This document shows positions 28,888 to 41,354 of a stretch of DNA of 64,000 bases, piece by piece. The notes under the pieces are model-generated. The model saw only the letters and a program-made list of their open reading frames with translations, made no database searches and was not told where the DNA came from. Numbering within the stretch: position 1 is the stretch's first letter; each line of letters begins with the position of its first letter. The stretch comes from Pseudorasbora parva. Lineage: Eukaryota > Chordata > Actinopteri > Cypriniformes > Gobionidae. The stretch spans positions 6,415,861 through 6,479,860 of the forward strand of contig NC_090196.1 of assembly GCF_024679245.1 (NCBI RefSeq). Direction: 5' to 3'. Both the position numbers and the translations under genes were made by a program.

Positions 28888-29933
28888 GGCCCTCATTTAT
28901 CAAGGGTGCGTACGCACAGTTCTGTGCGTAGTAGTGAGTGCGTAAGAACAGTTTCACGCAAAGTGTTGGATTTACCAACTTGTACTTATACGTAGAAATG
29001 TGTGTAAATATAAGCACACCTCTGAGCATGCTTACGCAGAGAAACTAGTGGTAGAACAGCGATACTACACATAAAACAGCATGTAAAGGGTTACTTCAGC
29101 AATTAACGTATGGCTTTGTATCAGTTGAAACCTGGGAGTATATTCGAATGATTGTGCTAAATTTATTTGACACTAAATTTATATATAAAATTATGCATTG
29201 TCTTTAAAATGACTATCTTTATCTATAGATGGATGGATGCATCCATGGATGGATGGATATATAGATATAGATATAAAGTCATTTATGCGTAATTGGTTTC
29301 TAACCCTAAAAAAGACAGTTGTGACAAATGTTGGATGCAATAATTTCATTGGACCTAACCCACAGTTCCCTTACTGAAATCCTCAACAAGCCAAAATGCA
29401 TGCTATCGCCAGATTTCCAAACAGAATTGGAGCCACAGACTGCACCCACATCGCCATAAAAGCACCATCATAAACCGACAAATTTAGTTATGTAAATAGA
29501 AAAGTGTTTCATTCTGTTTTCTGCTAGACAAATAATCATTTGTGTTGCAAATTTGTTGTTGTTGTTGTTAAACGTTATTGTCGTCAACGTCAAAATGATT
29601 GACTCATTTTGTGTTTGTGAAGTTCCTCTTTTTGCCATAACTGCGGTGAGGGAAAAAAAAAATTTAAAATCTATTTAAAGGGATGTGTTGTCACCATATA
29701 TGGTTCATTGGAGGCGTTTCTGAATGCTAATGACTGTGAATGTGAACAAGCATGGCACTTACGCACATGTGGGATTTATCAACAACGATTGCTTACTCAT
29801 GTGCGTAAGAACTGTATCAAACGTGTATGCACGTTTGATAAACACGGATTTTCTTGTACTTAGACACAATCTAAATTTCAGTCATGCGACGAAATATAGA
29901 ACCTATTCTACGCACTGTTGATAAATGAGGGCC
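28888..29933 (+). mobile_element. PIF/Harbinger-like element with transposase remnant
   Basis: Termini GGCCCTCATTTATCA and TGATAAATGAGGGCC are perfectly inverted, with a 3-bp CAG duplication at 28885-28887 and 29934-29936. At 29400-29520 a Harbinger DDE segment is readable: FPNRIGATDCTHIAIKAPS, then YVNRKVFHSV. It is interrupted by a stop. Most of the transposase is gone. A GGAT/ATAG microsatellite lies near 29220-29275. Confidence 0.75.
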
Positions 29934-29944
29934 CAGGTGACCTG

Positions 29945-30150
29945 TAAATGCGAGAAAAAAAAAAGTTTCCATAGCAGTTTTGCGAAAATTTCCTTTTTCG
30001 AATTGCCTGAAAAACCACCTCATGAGAGCATAAAAACGTTTTTGCGATATATGGGAGTTTTTGCAAAATTGCCACGTTTCCATTGGGCGTATTTTCAATT
30101 CGCAATTTCAATTTGCGCAATTTGAAGGGTAAAGGAAACACGACTAGTGA
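29945..30150. mobile_element. MITE remnant (GTTTCCAT type)
   Basis: Imperfect inverted repeat: AAAGTTTCCATAGCAGTTTT on one side and CACGTTTCCATTGGGCG on the other. Related sequence is at about 42190-42340. Confidence 0.45.
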
Positions 30151-30952
30151 TGCACTGAATGTTAATCATGCCTTCACATTCTAAATTTTTTTATGAGATT
30201 GACCGAATCCATCCTTCACCAAGCAGCTTCTGGATTTCTTCACCAATCCGGGTGACAGGATGCATGTATGCGATCTAATAATAGAATCGTAACACACTAC
30301 TTAAAAAAAAATTAAGATTACCCCAGAAAGAATTGCATTGCTAGCCCACCTCATTACTTACGCACAATATTAATGACAAACTGCTGACAAATTCTTAAAG
30401 GGTTAGTTCACCCAAAAATGAAAATTACCTCTGTCAAGTAGGGTCAAAAACCCGACGTGATCATAGTTATATATTTACATAGATGCCTCATTCGACTGAT
30501 CGACTGTTTTGTGGCTTCACAAATGCTTTGCTGCATACCTCGGTTGTAACGAGTGGTTATTTAACTCATAGATGCTCTTCAGCTGATCCAATTCCCATGC
30601 ACTTAATTGGCAACTCTCAAACAGGATGTTGTACTCTTTAGTTCCGTCTGTCTGCTTGCTGCTTCCACTGCATGCTGCTTTGCAACCCACCTCCTCCTTA
30701 ACTGTGTTTAATTTAATCAGTGTCAATTGTGTCATTGATGCATGTTCTGTTCTAAATAGAGGATTTAGGATGCCTTCCTAGCTTGGAAATTTGGGAGGTT
30801 GTCTCCAGAAGCTGCTGTTCCCTGTCTTGGCTTTTCATGGAGTTCTTGAAAAGGATGGGTTATTTAGAACACAGAGCCATTCAGCCAAATGTGAATGTAT
30901 GCAAAATACACACACACAAAAAAAAAATTAACTAAAAGTTTGTCTATTGTAG

Positions 30953-32365
30953 TGGTGTAACGGATCACAAAACTCACGGTTCAGATCACATCACGGATCA
31001 CGAGTCACGGATCGGATCATTTTTCGGATCAGAAAAAAGGGGGAGGAGACTATTTTTTATTCGCTTTCAATTTACTGTATGAAAAATGTTGGTGTTAGCA
31101 TAACCTATATGGTTATGGTTTTAACAAATATAAAATAAAAAGCCAGCTTGTTAAAGTGTAAAACACAACCTGTGATGTGAAAATGGGCCTGAGCATAAAT
31201 TAAAAAAATAAAAATAAAAGATTAGGATGTCAACATTCTCAGGGGAGAGAGAAGACCTCTCACGCCTGTTTAACACATTTATTATTTTATTTAAAATTCA
31301 AAAGTTGGTATGGCTTGTCATCATTGCAATTCTCTTTGTAGACTTATACACATTTTTTTAAATATATATCATGTTTAAACAATACATTTAAACAATGTTT
31401 AATTTAATTCATTACTTTATATTTATATAGCCTAGTATAGACTTACAATAGACAAAAACAGCCAACTCGTTTTTTTTCTTTCATTTTTAAAAAAACTTTT
31501 TTAAATAAATCCTGCAGGTCATAAAGAACTGTTTTTCCACCTCCAAGAAAGAAATGCTCTCTATTATTTCACTTGTTTACCTAAATCTAAATGCAATTTT
31601 CCTTGCTTTACCCAAGGCAAAAAAACATTTGTTGACTTTGAAACAAAGTACACTTTACATTATATGGCACAATTACTAGAGTTTCGCATCAAAACATGTT
31701 TGTTTTAATGCAGGCAGTGCAATGTTACTTTAATTCAGCGCGTTCAGCACAGCAAAATAGACTCAGTGCAGAAACGATCGCGGCACTTCATACTGAGGGA
31801 CCGAAACTGCGTGCAGTGTGAAAACTGTAATCTGTTAACATGGGTACGGAAAAAAAACGCACCGCAAACAGACTACGCTGTGTGTAAAACGGGCATCAGC
31901 AGGTGTCGCGATAGCCATGCTCGATGTATTGCCACTTTTATACGGCCTTCTCATGCTGCCACACTAACGTTACCTACTGTTTCAGTTTTGTCCGCCACCC
32001 TTCTTCCGTCATCATTATATTTCACGGGTAAGCCAAAATGCTCTCATGCGATGTGAATGATGCGGGAAGCTTTTCAAGTTCTTCTGCTCATCCGCTAGAC
32101 TTTGTTGTTGACTGATTATGCCTTCACGTGAACACATGCTGCGTGTAGTTTCACTGAAACTCGGCATCGAGTTTAAAGGAACAAAATTACTTAAAAAGTA
32201 ATATCGGCAAATGAAACTGTCTTTTACTCTGCGATCGCTAAACAATTCAGATTAATCCGCAAGTTGAAAAAAAGAGCACAATAAATCCGCGGGTCACGTG
32301 CGTGGCGAACCGTGGGTAGTGATACGTTCGGATCACGGATCAACTGCGATCCTTTGCACCTTCGA
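30953..32365. mobile_element. probable decayed hAT-type element (GTGTAACGGATCAC end)
   Basis: The left end is built of repeated GATCACGG blocks (30958-31022), mirrored near the right end at about 32290-32350 (TTCGGATCACGGATCAAC). The interior is mostly AT-rich and has no recognisable transposase. Confidence 0.45.
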
Positions 32366-32770
32366 TAAAAGCAGTACATCATCCAGGAACTTCTCACCTA
32401 TCCTTTTACAGGTAATGAGGTCTTGGAAATACTACTCCTTTGACATTGTTTTCACCTACTAGTAGGCATAGTTGAATGCACTATTAATAGACACATGTCA
32501 AAATCTCATGAGAATTAGTACATCATTCTGGTAATTCTCACATACATTTTTACGAATAGTCAGGATTCAGACATAGTTATTTCATATTATTATATGAATT
32601 ATATGATTACAACCACCAAACTAAATAACACACCGATCATCCGGGTACTACGAGTTATCTTGACCGGTACTACTTATATGCGTAACGTGTCACTCTGCTG
32701 TTGTTGACTGTCTGCTGTCTGTATCTTGTGACTAAAACACAACCACCATGGGTTACAATGGAAGAAGACT
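32366..32770. other. intergenic stretch
   Basis: No gene or clear repeat recognised. Confidence 0.35.
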
Positions 32771-32774
32771 GCAA

Positions 32775-33455
32775 GGTGTTCACCCAAAAATGTAAATTAG
32801 CCCACGATTTACTCACCCTCAAGTCATCCTAGGTGTATATGACATTCTTCTTTCAGACAAATAAAATCAGTTATATTTAAAAAGTCCTGGCTAATCCAAA
32901 CTTTTTAATGGCAACAGTTGTAGACATTTTTGAAGTCCATAAAAACTGCATCTGTCCGTCAAATAACGTGCTCCACACAGCTCTGGGGGTTAATAAAGGC
33001 CTTCTGATGCAAATCAATAAGTTTGTGTAAGAAAAATATACATACTTCTAACTTTATAAATTAATGTTTCAGCCAATTGCATTTCATGTTCAATTGATGG
33101 GAAAAGTGTTGAAAGCACCCCTGGTCATCAGATATAGCGCAAGTATCTTGAATTACAAGGCGGCACTTTCAACACTTTCCCACAGAAGGCAATCAGCCAG
33201 AGCTATTGAATATGAATATTTTTCTTACACAGTTTGATTCAGGAGCCCCCAGAGCTGTGTGAAGCACATTTGATGGACAGCTGCATTTTAGAGACTTCAA
33301 AAACAAAGCTACAACTAACTGCTATTATAGTGCTTGGATTAGCCAGAACTTTAAATAGATCTCAGATTAAATTCAGCGAAAAAGATTGTTATTTACACCT
33401 AGGATGACTTGAGGGTGAGTAAATCATGGGCTAATTCTTGTGTACCATACCTTTT
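32775..33455. mobile_element. palindromic MITE (TTCACCCAAAAATG family)
   Basis: Left arm TTTACTCACCCTCAAGTCAT with CCTAGGTGTA at 32809-32839 mirrors the right arm CACCTAGGATGACTTGAGGG at about 33397-33420. Inner blocks such as CAGCTCTGGGGG/CCCCCAGAGCTG also mirror. Short relatives are at 7195-7310 and 30395-30425. Confidence 0.72.
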
Positions 33456-33871
33456 TGCATTGATTTTAACATATGGTGAAAATTCAAATAATTCAGCAAA
33501 AGGTTTATAGCAGTTCGGAACTGCTCTTCCTTGCAGAAGCTTTGCCTAAAAGCTAATAAAATTAACTCTAAACAATATTTCATGTTTAATTTAAGACAAG
33601 GTGCTGTGTGGCAAGTGGGAAAATGTACACCCAGCTGGTTGTGATCAGAGAATAGTCATTGATTTCACTTGAGTACCTCATGTTTCAAATTGAAGCAGAT
33701 AGTGGTCACCAATATTTTAACAAAATCAGTTATAGCAATTGCAGAGTCTTTTTAGTTTCCTTACAATACATTTCAGAGAAACTTAAACTGTCATTTTCTG
33801 TTTACTGTGATAAACCCAAGATAGAGGGTGAAAAAAAAAAGGCACAAGTAAAAAAAGATTGCTTTAAAACA
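33456..33871. other. short intergenic stretch 3' of the giant repeat gene
   Basis: No gene or repeat recognised. The transcript of the minus-strand gene should end about 10-30 bases below 33872. Confidence 0.4.
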
Positions 33872-33877
33872 TTTATT
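33872..33877 (-). terminator. polyadenylation signal AATAAA of the giant repeat gene
   Basis: Canonical AATAAA on the minus strand, 49 bases after the stop codon of the large exon. This gives a very short 3' UTR. Confidence 0.75.
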
Positions 33878-33926
33878 AGACTTCAATCTGGAAGAAATCA
33901 CCAAGCATTGTGACAGGTTTCTAGAG

Positions 33927-36900
33927 TCACTTGCCCTTGACATAGTAGCGGCTTGAGGAAGAGCTATGAGATGGTTTGGAAGCAAGGGCATTCTGGTTAA
34001 ACAGTAAGCCAGAGCTACTCAGGAGCTCAGAAACACTGGACGCTCCTTGTGAAACAGCTGCACCTGATGTTTGAGTACGTTCTGACGGTGGCCATCTTTG
34101 AGACTTCTGGTTTTGGGCCACAGCATAAGTTTGAAATTCTTGGCTGGCAAAACCTTGAGGTGAGGATGGTGATACACTTGGGTGGGAGGATGGAGACCCA
34201 GGGGCAAGAGAACTTGTGGTACCTTGAGGCTGGAGTGATCCACCATAGACTGTACTGCCCTGCAGGTTTAGCAGTTTAGAGGACCCTGACTGGGTGCCAT
34301 AGCTAGTGGTAAACTGCTTCCGTGAACTCTGGACTGTAGCAGACAATGAGGATGGAGACCCAGGGGCAAGAGAACTTGTGGTACCTTGAGGCTGGAGTGA
34401 TCCCCCTGACTGGGTGCCATAGCTAGTAGTAAACTGCTTCCGTGAACTCTGGATTGTAGCAGATAATGAGGATGGAGACCCAGGGGCAAGAGAACTTGTG
34501 GTACCTTGAGGCTGGAGTGATCCCCCTGACTGGGTGCCATAGCTAGAGGTAAACTGCTTCCGTGAACTCTGGACTGTAGCAGACAATGAGGATGGAGACC
34601 CAGGGGCAAGAGAACTTGTGGTACCTTGAGGCTGGAGTGATCCCCCTGACTGGGTGCCATAGCTAGTAGTAAACTGCTTCCGTGAACTCTGGATTGTAGC
34701 AGATAATGAGGATGGAGACCCAGGGGCAAGAGAACTTGTGGTACCTTGAGGCTGGAGTGATCCCCCTGACTGGGTGCCATAGCTAGAGGTAAACTGCTTC
34801 CGTGAACTCTGGACTGTAGCAGACAATGAGGATGGAGACCCAGGGGCAAGAGAACTTGTGGTACCTTGAGGCTGGAGTGATCCCCCTGACTGGGTGCCAT
34901 AGCTAGAGGTAAACTGCTTGCGTGAACTCTGGACTGTAGCAGACAATGAGGATGGAGACCCAGGGGCAAGAGAACTTGTGGTACCTTGAGGCTGGAGTGA
35001 TCCCCCTGACTGGGTGCCATAGCTAGAGGTAAACTGCTTGCGTGAACTCTGGACTGTAGCAGACAATGAGGATGGGGACCCAGGGGCAAGAGAACTTGTG
35101 GTACCTTGAGGCTGGAGTGATCCCCCTGACTGGGTGCCATAGCTAGAGGTAAACTGCTTGCGTGAACTCTGGACTGTAGCAGACAATGAGGATGGGGACC
35201 CAGGGGCAAGAGAACTTGTGGTACCTTGAGGCTGGAGTGATCCACCATAGGCTGTACTGCCCTGCAGGTTTAGTGGTTTAGAGGACCCTGACTGGGTGCC
35301 ATAGCTAGTTGTAAACTGCTTCTGTGAACTCTGGATTGTAGCAGACAATGAGGATGGAGACCCAGGGGCAAGAGAAATTGTGGTACCTTGAGGCTGGAGT
35401 GATCCCCCTGACTGGGTGCCATAGCTAGAGGTAAACTGCTTCCGTGAACTCTGGACTGTAGCAGACAATGAGGATGGGGACCCAGGGGCAAGAGAACTTG
35501 TGGTACCTTGAGGCTGGAGTGATCCCCCTGACTGGGTGCCATAGATAGTAGTAAACTGCTTCCGTGAACTCTGGTTTGTAGCAGACAATGAGGATGGGGA
35601 CCCAGGGGCAAGAGAACTTGTGGTACCTTGAGGCTGGAGTGATCCCCCTGACTGGGTGCCATAGCTAGTAGTAAACTGCTTCCGTGAACTCTGGACTGTA
35701 GCAGATAATGAGGATGGAGACCCAGGGGCAAGAGAACTTGTGGTACCTTGAGGCTGGAGTGATCCACCATAGGCTGTACTGCCCTGCAGGTTTAGTAGTT
35801 TAGAGGACCCTGACTGGGTACCATAGCTAGTAGTAAACTGCTTCCGTGAACTCTGGACTGTAGCAGACAATGAGGATGGGGACCCAGGGGCAAGAGAACT
35901 TGTGGTACCTTGAGGCTGGAGTGATCCCCCTGACTGGGTGCCATAGCTAGAGGTAAACTGCTTCCGTGAACTCTGGACTGTAGCAGACAATGAGGATGGA
36001 GACCCAGGGGCAAGAGAACTTGTGGTACCTTGAGGCTGGATTGATCCACCATAGACTGTACTGCCCTGCAGGTTTAGTAGTTTAGAGGACCCTGACTGGG
36101 TGCCATAGCTAGTGGTAAACTGCTTCCGTGAACTCTGGACTGTAGCAGACAATGAGGATGGAGACCCAGGGGCAAGAGAACTTGTGGTACCTTGAGGCTG
36201 GAGTGATCCCCCTGACTGGGTGCCATAGCTAGAGGTAAACTGCTTCCGTGAACTGTGGACTGTAGCAGACAATGAAGATGGGGACCCAGGGGCAAGAGAA
36301 CTTGTGGTACCTTGAGGCTGGAGTGATCCCCCTGACTGGGTGCCATAGATAGTAGTAAACTGCTTCCGTGAACTCTGGATTGTAGCAGACAATGAGGATG
36401 GAGACCCAGGGGCAAGAGAACTTGTGGTACCTTGAGGCTGGAGTGATCCACCATAGGCTGTACTGCCCTGCAGGTTTAGTGGTTTAGAGGACCCTGACTG
36501 GGTGCCATAGCTAGTAGTAAACTGCTTCCGTGAACTCTGGATTGTAGCAGACAATGAGGATGGAGACCCAGGGGCAAGAGAACTTGTGGTACCTTGAGGC
36601 TGGAGTGATCCACCATAGGCTGTACTGCCCTGCAGGTTTAGTGGTTTAGAGGACCCTGACTGGGTGCCATAGCTAGTAGTAAACTGCTTCCGTGAACTCT
36701 GGATTGTAGCAGACAATGAGGATGGAGACCCAGGGGCAAGAGAACTTGTGGTGCCTTGAGGCTGGAGTGATCCCCCTGACTGGGTGCCATAGCTAGAGGT
36801 AAACTGCTTCCGTGAACTCTGGACTGTAGCAGACAATGAGGATGGAGACCCAGGGGCAAGAGAACTTGTGGTACCTTGAGGCTGGAGTGATCCACCATAG

Positions 36901-39900
36901 GCTGTACTGCCCTGCAGGTTTAGTAGTTTAGAAGACCCTGACTGGGTGCCATAGCTAGAGGTAAACTGCTTCCGTGAACTCTGGACTGTAGCAGACAATG
37001 AAGATGCGGACCCAGGGGCAAGAGAACTTGTGGTACCTTGAGGCTGGAGTGATCCCCCTGACTGGGTGCCATAGATAGTAGTAAACTGCTTCCGTGAACT
37101 CTGGTTTGTAGCAGACAATGAGGATGGGGACCCAGGGGCAAGAGAACTTGTGGTACCTTGAGGCTGGAGGGATCCCCCTGACTGGGTGCCATAGCTAGTA
37201 GTAAACTGCTTCCGTGAACTCTGGATTGTAGCAGATAATGAAGATGCGGACCCAGGGGCAAGAGAACTTGTGGTACCTTGAGGCTGGAGTGATCCCCCTG
37301 ACTGGGTGCCATAGATAGTAGTAAACTGCTTCCGTGAACTCTGGTTTGTAGCAGACAATGAGGATGGGGACCCAGGGGCAAGAGAACTTGTGGTACCTTG
37401 AGGCTGGAGGGATCCCCCTGACTGGGTGCCATAGCTAGTAGTAAACTGCTTCCGTGAACTCTGGATTGTAGCAGATAATGAGGATGGAGACCCAGGGGCA
37501 AGAGAACTTGTGGTACCTTGAGGCTGGAGTGATCCACCATAGGCTGTACTGCCCTGCAGGTTTAGTAGTTTAGAGGACCCTGACTGGGTACCATAGCTAG
37601 TAGTAAACTGCTTCCGTGAATTCTGGACTGTAGCAGACAATGAGGATGGGGACCCAGGGGCAAGAGAACGTGTGGTACCTTGAGGCTGGAGTGATCCCCC
37701 TGACTGGGTGCCATAGCTAGAGGTAAACTGCTTCTGTGAACTCTGGACTGTAGCAGACAATGAGGATGGGGACCCAGGGGCAAGAGAACTTGTGGTACCT
37801 TGAGGCTGGAGTGATCCCCCTGACTGGGTGCCATAGCTAGAGGTAAACTGCTTCCGTGAACTCTGGACTGTAGCAGACAATGATGATGGGGACCCAGGGG
37901 CAAGAGAACTTGTGGTACCTTGAGGCTGGAGTGATCCCCCTGACTGGGTGCCATAGCTAGAGGTAAACTGCTTCTGTGAACTCTGGACTGTAGCAGACAA
38001 TGAGGATGGAGACCCAGGGGCAAGAGAACTTGTGGTACCTTGAGGCTGGATTGATCCACCATAGACTGTACTGCCCTGCAGGTTTAGTAGTTTAGAGGAC
38101 CCTGACTGGGTGCCATAGCTAGTGGTAAACTGCTTCCGTGAACTCTGGACTGTAGCAGACAATGAGGATGGAGACCCAGGGGCAAGAGAACTTGTGGTAC
38201 CTTGAGGCTGGAGTGATCCCCCTGACTGGGTGCCATAGCTAGAGGTAAACTGCTTCCGTGAACTCTGGACTGTAGCAGACAATGAAGATGGGGACCCAGG
38301 GGCAAGAGAACTTGTGGTACCTTGAGGCTGGAGTGATCCCCCTGACTGGGTGCCATAGATAGTAGTAAACTGCTTCCGTGAACTCTGGATTGTAGCAGAC
38401 AATGAGGATGGAGACCCAGGGGCAAGAGAACTTGTGGTACCTTGAGGCTGGAGTGATCCACCATAGGCTGTACTGCCCTGCAGGTTTAGTGGTTTAGAGG
38501 ACCCTGACTGGGTGCCATAGCTAGTAGTAAACTGCTTCCGTGAACTCTGGATTGTAGCAGACAATGAGGATGGAGACCCAGGGGCAAGAGAACTTGTGGT
38601 ACCTTGAGGCTGGAGTGATCCCCCTGACTGGGTGCCATAGCTAGAGGTAAACTGCTTCTGTGAACTCTGGACTGTAGCAGACAATGAGGATGGGGACCCA
38701 GGGGCAAGAGAACTTGTGGTACCTTGAGGCTGGAGTGCACCACCATAGGCTGTACTGCCCTGCAGGTTTAGTGGTTTAGAGGACCCTGACTGGGTGCCAT
38801 AGCTAGTAGTAAACTGCTTCCGTGAACTCTGGATTGTAGCAGACAATGAGGATGGGGACCCAGGGGCAAGAGAAATTGTGGTACCTTGAGGCTGGAGTGA
38901 TCCCCCTGACTGGGTGCCATAGCTAGAGGTAAACTGCTTCCGTGAACTCTGGACTGTAGCAGACAATGAGGATGGGGACCCAGGGGCAAGAGAACTTGTG
39001 GTACCTTGAGGCTGGAGTGATCCACCATAGGCTGTACTGCCCTGCAGGTTTAGTAGTTTAGAGGACCCTGACTGGGTGCCATAGCTAGTGGTAAACTGCT
39101 TCCGTGAACTCTGGACTGTAGCAGACAATGAGGATGGAGACCCAGGGGCAAGAGAACTTGTGGTACCTTGAGGCTGGAGTGATCCCCCTGACTGGGTGCC
39201 ATAGCTAGAGGTTAACTGCTTCTGTGAACTCTGGACTGTACCAGACAATGAGGATGGAGACCCAGTGGAAAAGAAACTTGTAGTACCTTGAGGCTTGAGT
39301 GGTCCATCATAAGTGGTGCTGCCCTGCAGGTTTAATAGCATAGATGACCCTGTCAAGGGGCCATAGCTAGAGGTGAACTGCTTCCATGAACTCTGGACTG
39401 TAGCAGACTGATTGTCAGCACCTTGGGGTGAGGATAGTGATGCACTTGAAAAGGAGGATGGAGACCCAGTGGAAAACAGACTTGTGGTACCTTGAGGCTT
39501 GAGTGATCCCCATGACTGGGTGCCATAGCTAGAGGTGAACTGCTTCCGTGAACTCTGGACTGTAGCAGACAATGAGGATGGGGACCCAGGGGCAAGAGAA
39601 CTTGTGGTACCTTGAGGCTGGAGTGATCCCCCTGACTGGCTGCCATAGCTAGAGGTAAACTGCTTCCGTGAACTCTGGACTGTAGCAGACAATGAGGATG
39701 GAGACCCAGGGGCAAACAGACTTGTGGTACCTTGAGGCTTGAGTGATCCCCATGACTGGGTGCCATAGCTAGAGGTAAACTGCTTCCGTGAACTCTGGAC
39801 TGTAGCAGACTGATTGGCAGCACCTTGGGGTGAGGATAGGAAGACACTTGAATAGGAGGATGGAGACCCAGGGGAAGACTGGCTTGTGGTACCTTGAGGA

Positions 39901-40996
39901 TGGACAGAACCACTGGAAGTGCCGTTCCCTTCTTGAGAGGCAAAACCAGTAGAGGCTCCAAACGAAGCACCAGGGCTACTTGTTGGCTGGGTATAAGAAC
40001 TTCCAGACAACTCAGGCCCAGAGCTGCCCTGAGAGGTGGAAGCAAAGCCCTGACTCTGGGTAGACAAAAAGCCGAGAGAGAGACTGCCCTGAGGGTCTAG
40101 AGGTGAAGCGGGACCATTTGAATGTGAAGCTTGACTATTAGTAAATGGGCTAGAAACCTCCAAGGGTGAGGGCAAAAGCTGGTTAGAGATTTGGGATTGG
40201 GGTGACAAAACTTGAATGGAAGTGCCAGAAGCTCCCAACAAACTGACAGAACTACCCTGAGAGCTAGAGTCATACAGACTGGGGGTACCCTGATCACTGG
40301 TAGACTGACTAGAAACAGAAGAACTGAGCTTGTTATAGGAGTCTGGGGAATAGGGACTCAAGGCACCTTGAGACAGAGACAAACTACTGTAACTGCTTTG
40401 ACCCTGAGAGAAGATGGATTGATCAGAGCCTTCTGAAAGTGGTCCAGAGTTACCTTGAGAGATTGAACTGGCACCTGCAGCAGATGAACTGTTGTTAGAG
40501 ATGCTCTCCTGAAGGAACACAGATGACGTGGCTTGAGTACCAGAAGCTTCCTGGGAGCTGGACATGTACAAACCAGGGGAGCTCAGATTACTAGTAGACA
40601 AGCCAGCAGTGCCAAGTCCAACAGGGTAACTAGTACTTTCTCCTGGTATAGAAACACTAGCAGTATCTGTAATGGTTGATCCAGAGGAGCCCTGGAGTGA
40701 TGTCAAACTGCCTGCTTGCTGTTCATTTAAGGGTTGAGGCAAGGAAGCTAAACCGGAGCTGCTTGGAGCGGTTTGAGCAGGGGGCGTTGATTCAGGCCAG
40801 CTGGAAACATGACCTTTAACAAACTGGAATAAGCTCAACCTTTTCAGGGGTCTGTTAGCAAATACGCTAGAGCCCACTTCTTTAGGCAAATTCCCAGACA
40901 CAGGGATCTCTGACACAGAAGACTGGACTGCACGAGGTGAGAACATATTGCCAGGAAGTTGACCCCAAGGGTGGTGAGCATTTGCATAAGCTCCAT
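33927..40996 (-). CDS. main coding exon of the giant repeat protein
   Basis: A single open exon of 7070 nt, uninterrupted despite dozens of near-identical repeats. That argues for selection on the frame. The upstream continuation to 41090 (about 31 residues) is intron read-through, because a good acceptor (TTTTGTCCAATTCATAG) sits just above 40996. Confidence 0.88.
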
Positions 40997-41292
40997 CTAT
41001 GAATTGGACAAAATAGAAGATTTTGTAGACAAACCTCACAGATTTAATCCTTAACAAAACAAGAAGCCTTACCTCCAAAACCAAAAGCATTACTCAAAAG
41101 CAGGAAGTTTATCAACAAGGGTAACCTACAAGCATTAAAAACAAACAAAAAAGAGAGATAAATATAAAAACAATATTTGCAAAATAGTTCACAAACATAA
41201 TTTGAATGAATAGACTCACCCTTTACACCCTTGATCCATGGCAAACAAACCAAAAAAAAACTTGTGAGTAACAGCAAAACTCCAACATTCAC
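33927..41292 (-). CDS. giant secreted Ser/Gln-rich tandem-repeat protein (unrecognised family)
   Basis: Best model: complement of join(33927-40996, 41220-41292), about 2380 residues. Exon 1 encodes a signal peptide (MNVGVLLLLTSFFLVCLPW) and ends G|GTGAGT. The 7-kb exon begins after TTCATAG, and the phases agree (24 codons plus one base, then AT). The secreted part has a Ser-rich non-repetitive N-terminus (about residues 25-425, start GAYANAHHPWGQLPG), about 42 tandem units (about 425-2275), and a tail ending SSSSSRYYVKGK. Units are 40 residues (SSRKQFTSSYGTQSGG, then SLQPQGTTSSLAPGSPSSLS) or 54 residues with an extra LLNLQGSTAYGG-type segment. The common units have Arg-Lys but no Asp, Glu or Cys, and I see no Cys in the mature protein. 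SYG, Gln and Lys suggest a structural, adhesive or matrix protein, possibly crosslinked. That is inference. I do not recognise the family. Confidence 0.8.
34250..39810. repeat. coding minisatellite array, 120-bp and 162-bp units
   Basis: By eye there are 28 short (120-bp), 13 long (162-bp) and one variant unit. All lengths are multiples of three. Units near the N-terminal edge (39230-39810) are the most divergent, while central ones are almost identical. Bases 37001-37240 and 37241-37480 form a tandem 240-bp duplication that appears exact except at the final few bases. The block around 36050-36450 recurs about 2010 bp away at 38060-38460. Confidence 0.93.
41220..41292 (-). CDS. signal-peptide exon of the giant repeat protein
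   Basis: 73 nt encoding 24 residues plus one base. A short basic-free N-terminus is followed by a Leu/Phe-rich core. The donor GG|GTGAGT is strong. Splicing straight to 40996 keeps frame. A 9-T run within the codons for SFFL is a possible site of length error or polymorphism. Confidence 0.7.
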
Positions 41293-41354
41293 GGTTTCAC
41301 ACCACTATAGAGAGGTTTCAATACCAAGCATACACGGAGATGAAGAGTAGTATA

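Noticed and set aside
34268..39028. Series of 86-326 codon minus-strand frames beginning MVDHSSLKV or similar
   Set aside because: They are shadow frames of the 120/162-bp coding repeats. The main 7-kb frame is longer, has a signal-peptide exon, and explains them.
34250..39810. CRISPR-like regular repeats
   Set aside because: Units are contiguous 120/162-bp coding repeats without unique spacers, in an animal genome.
40997..41090. Start of the giant protein at ATG 41090
   Set aside because: The 31 residues before 40996 are intron-like, and a strong acceptor lies at the junction. The signal-peptide exon at 41292 splices in phase.
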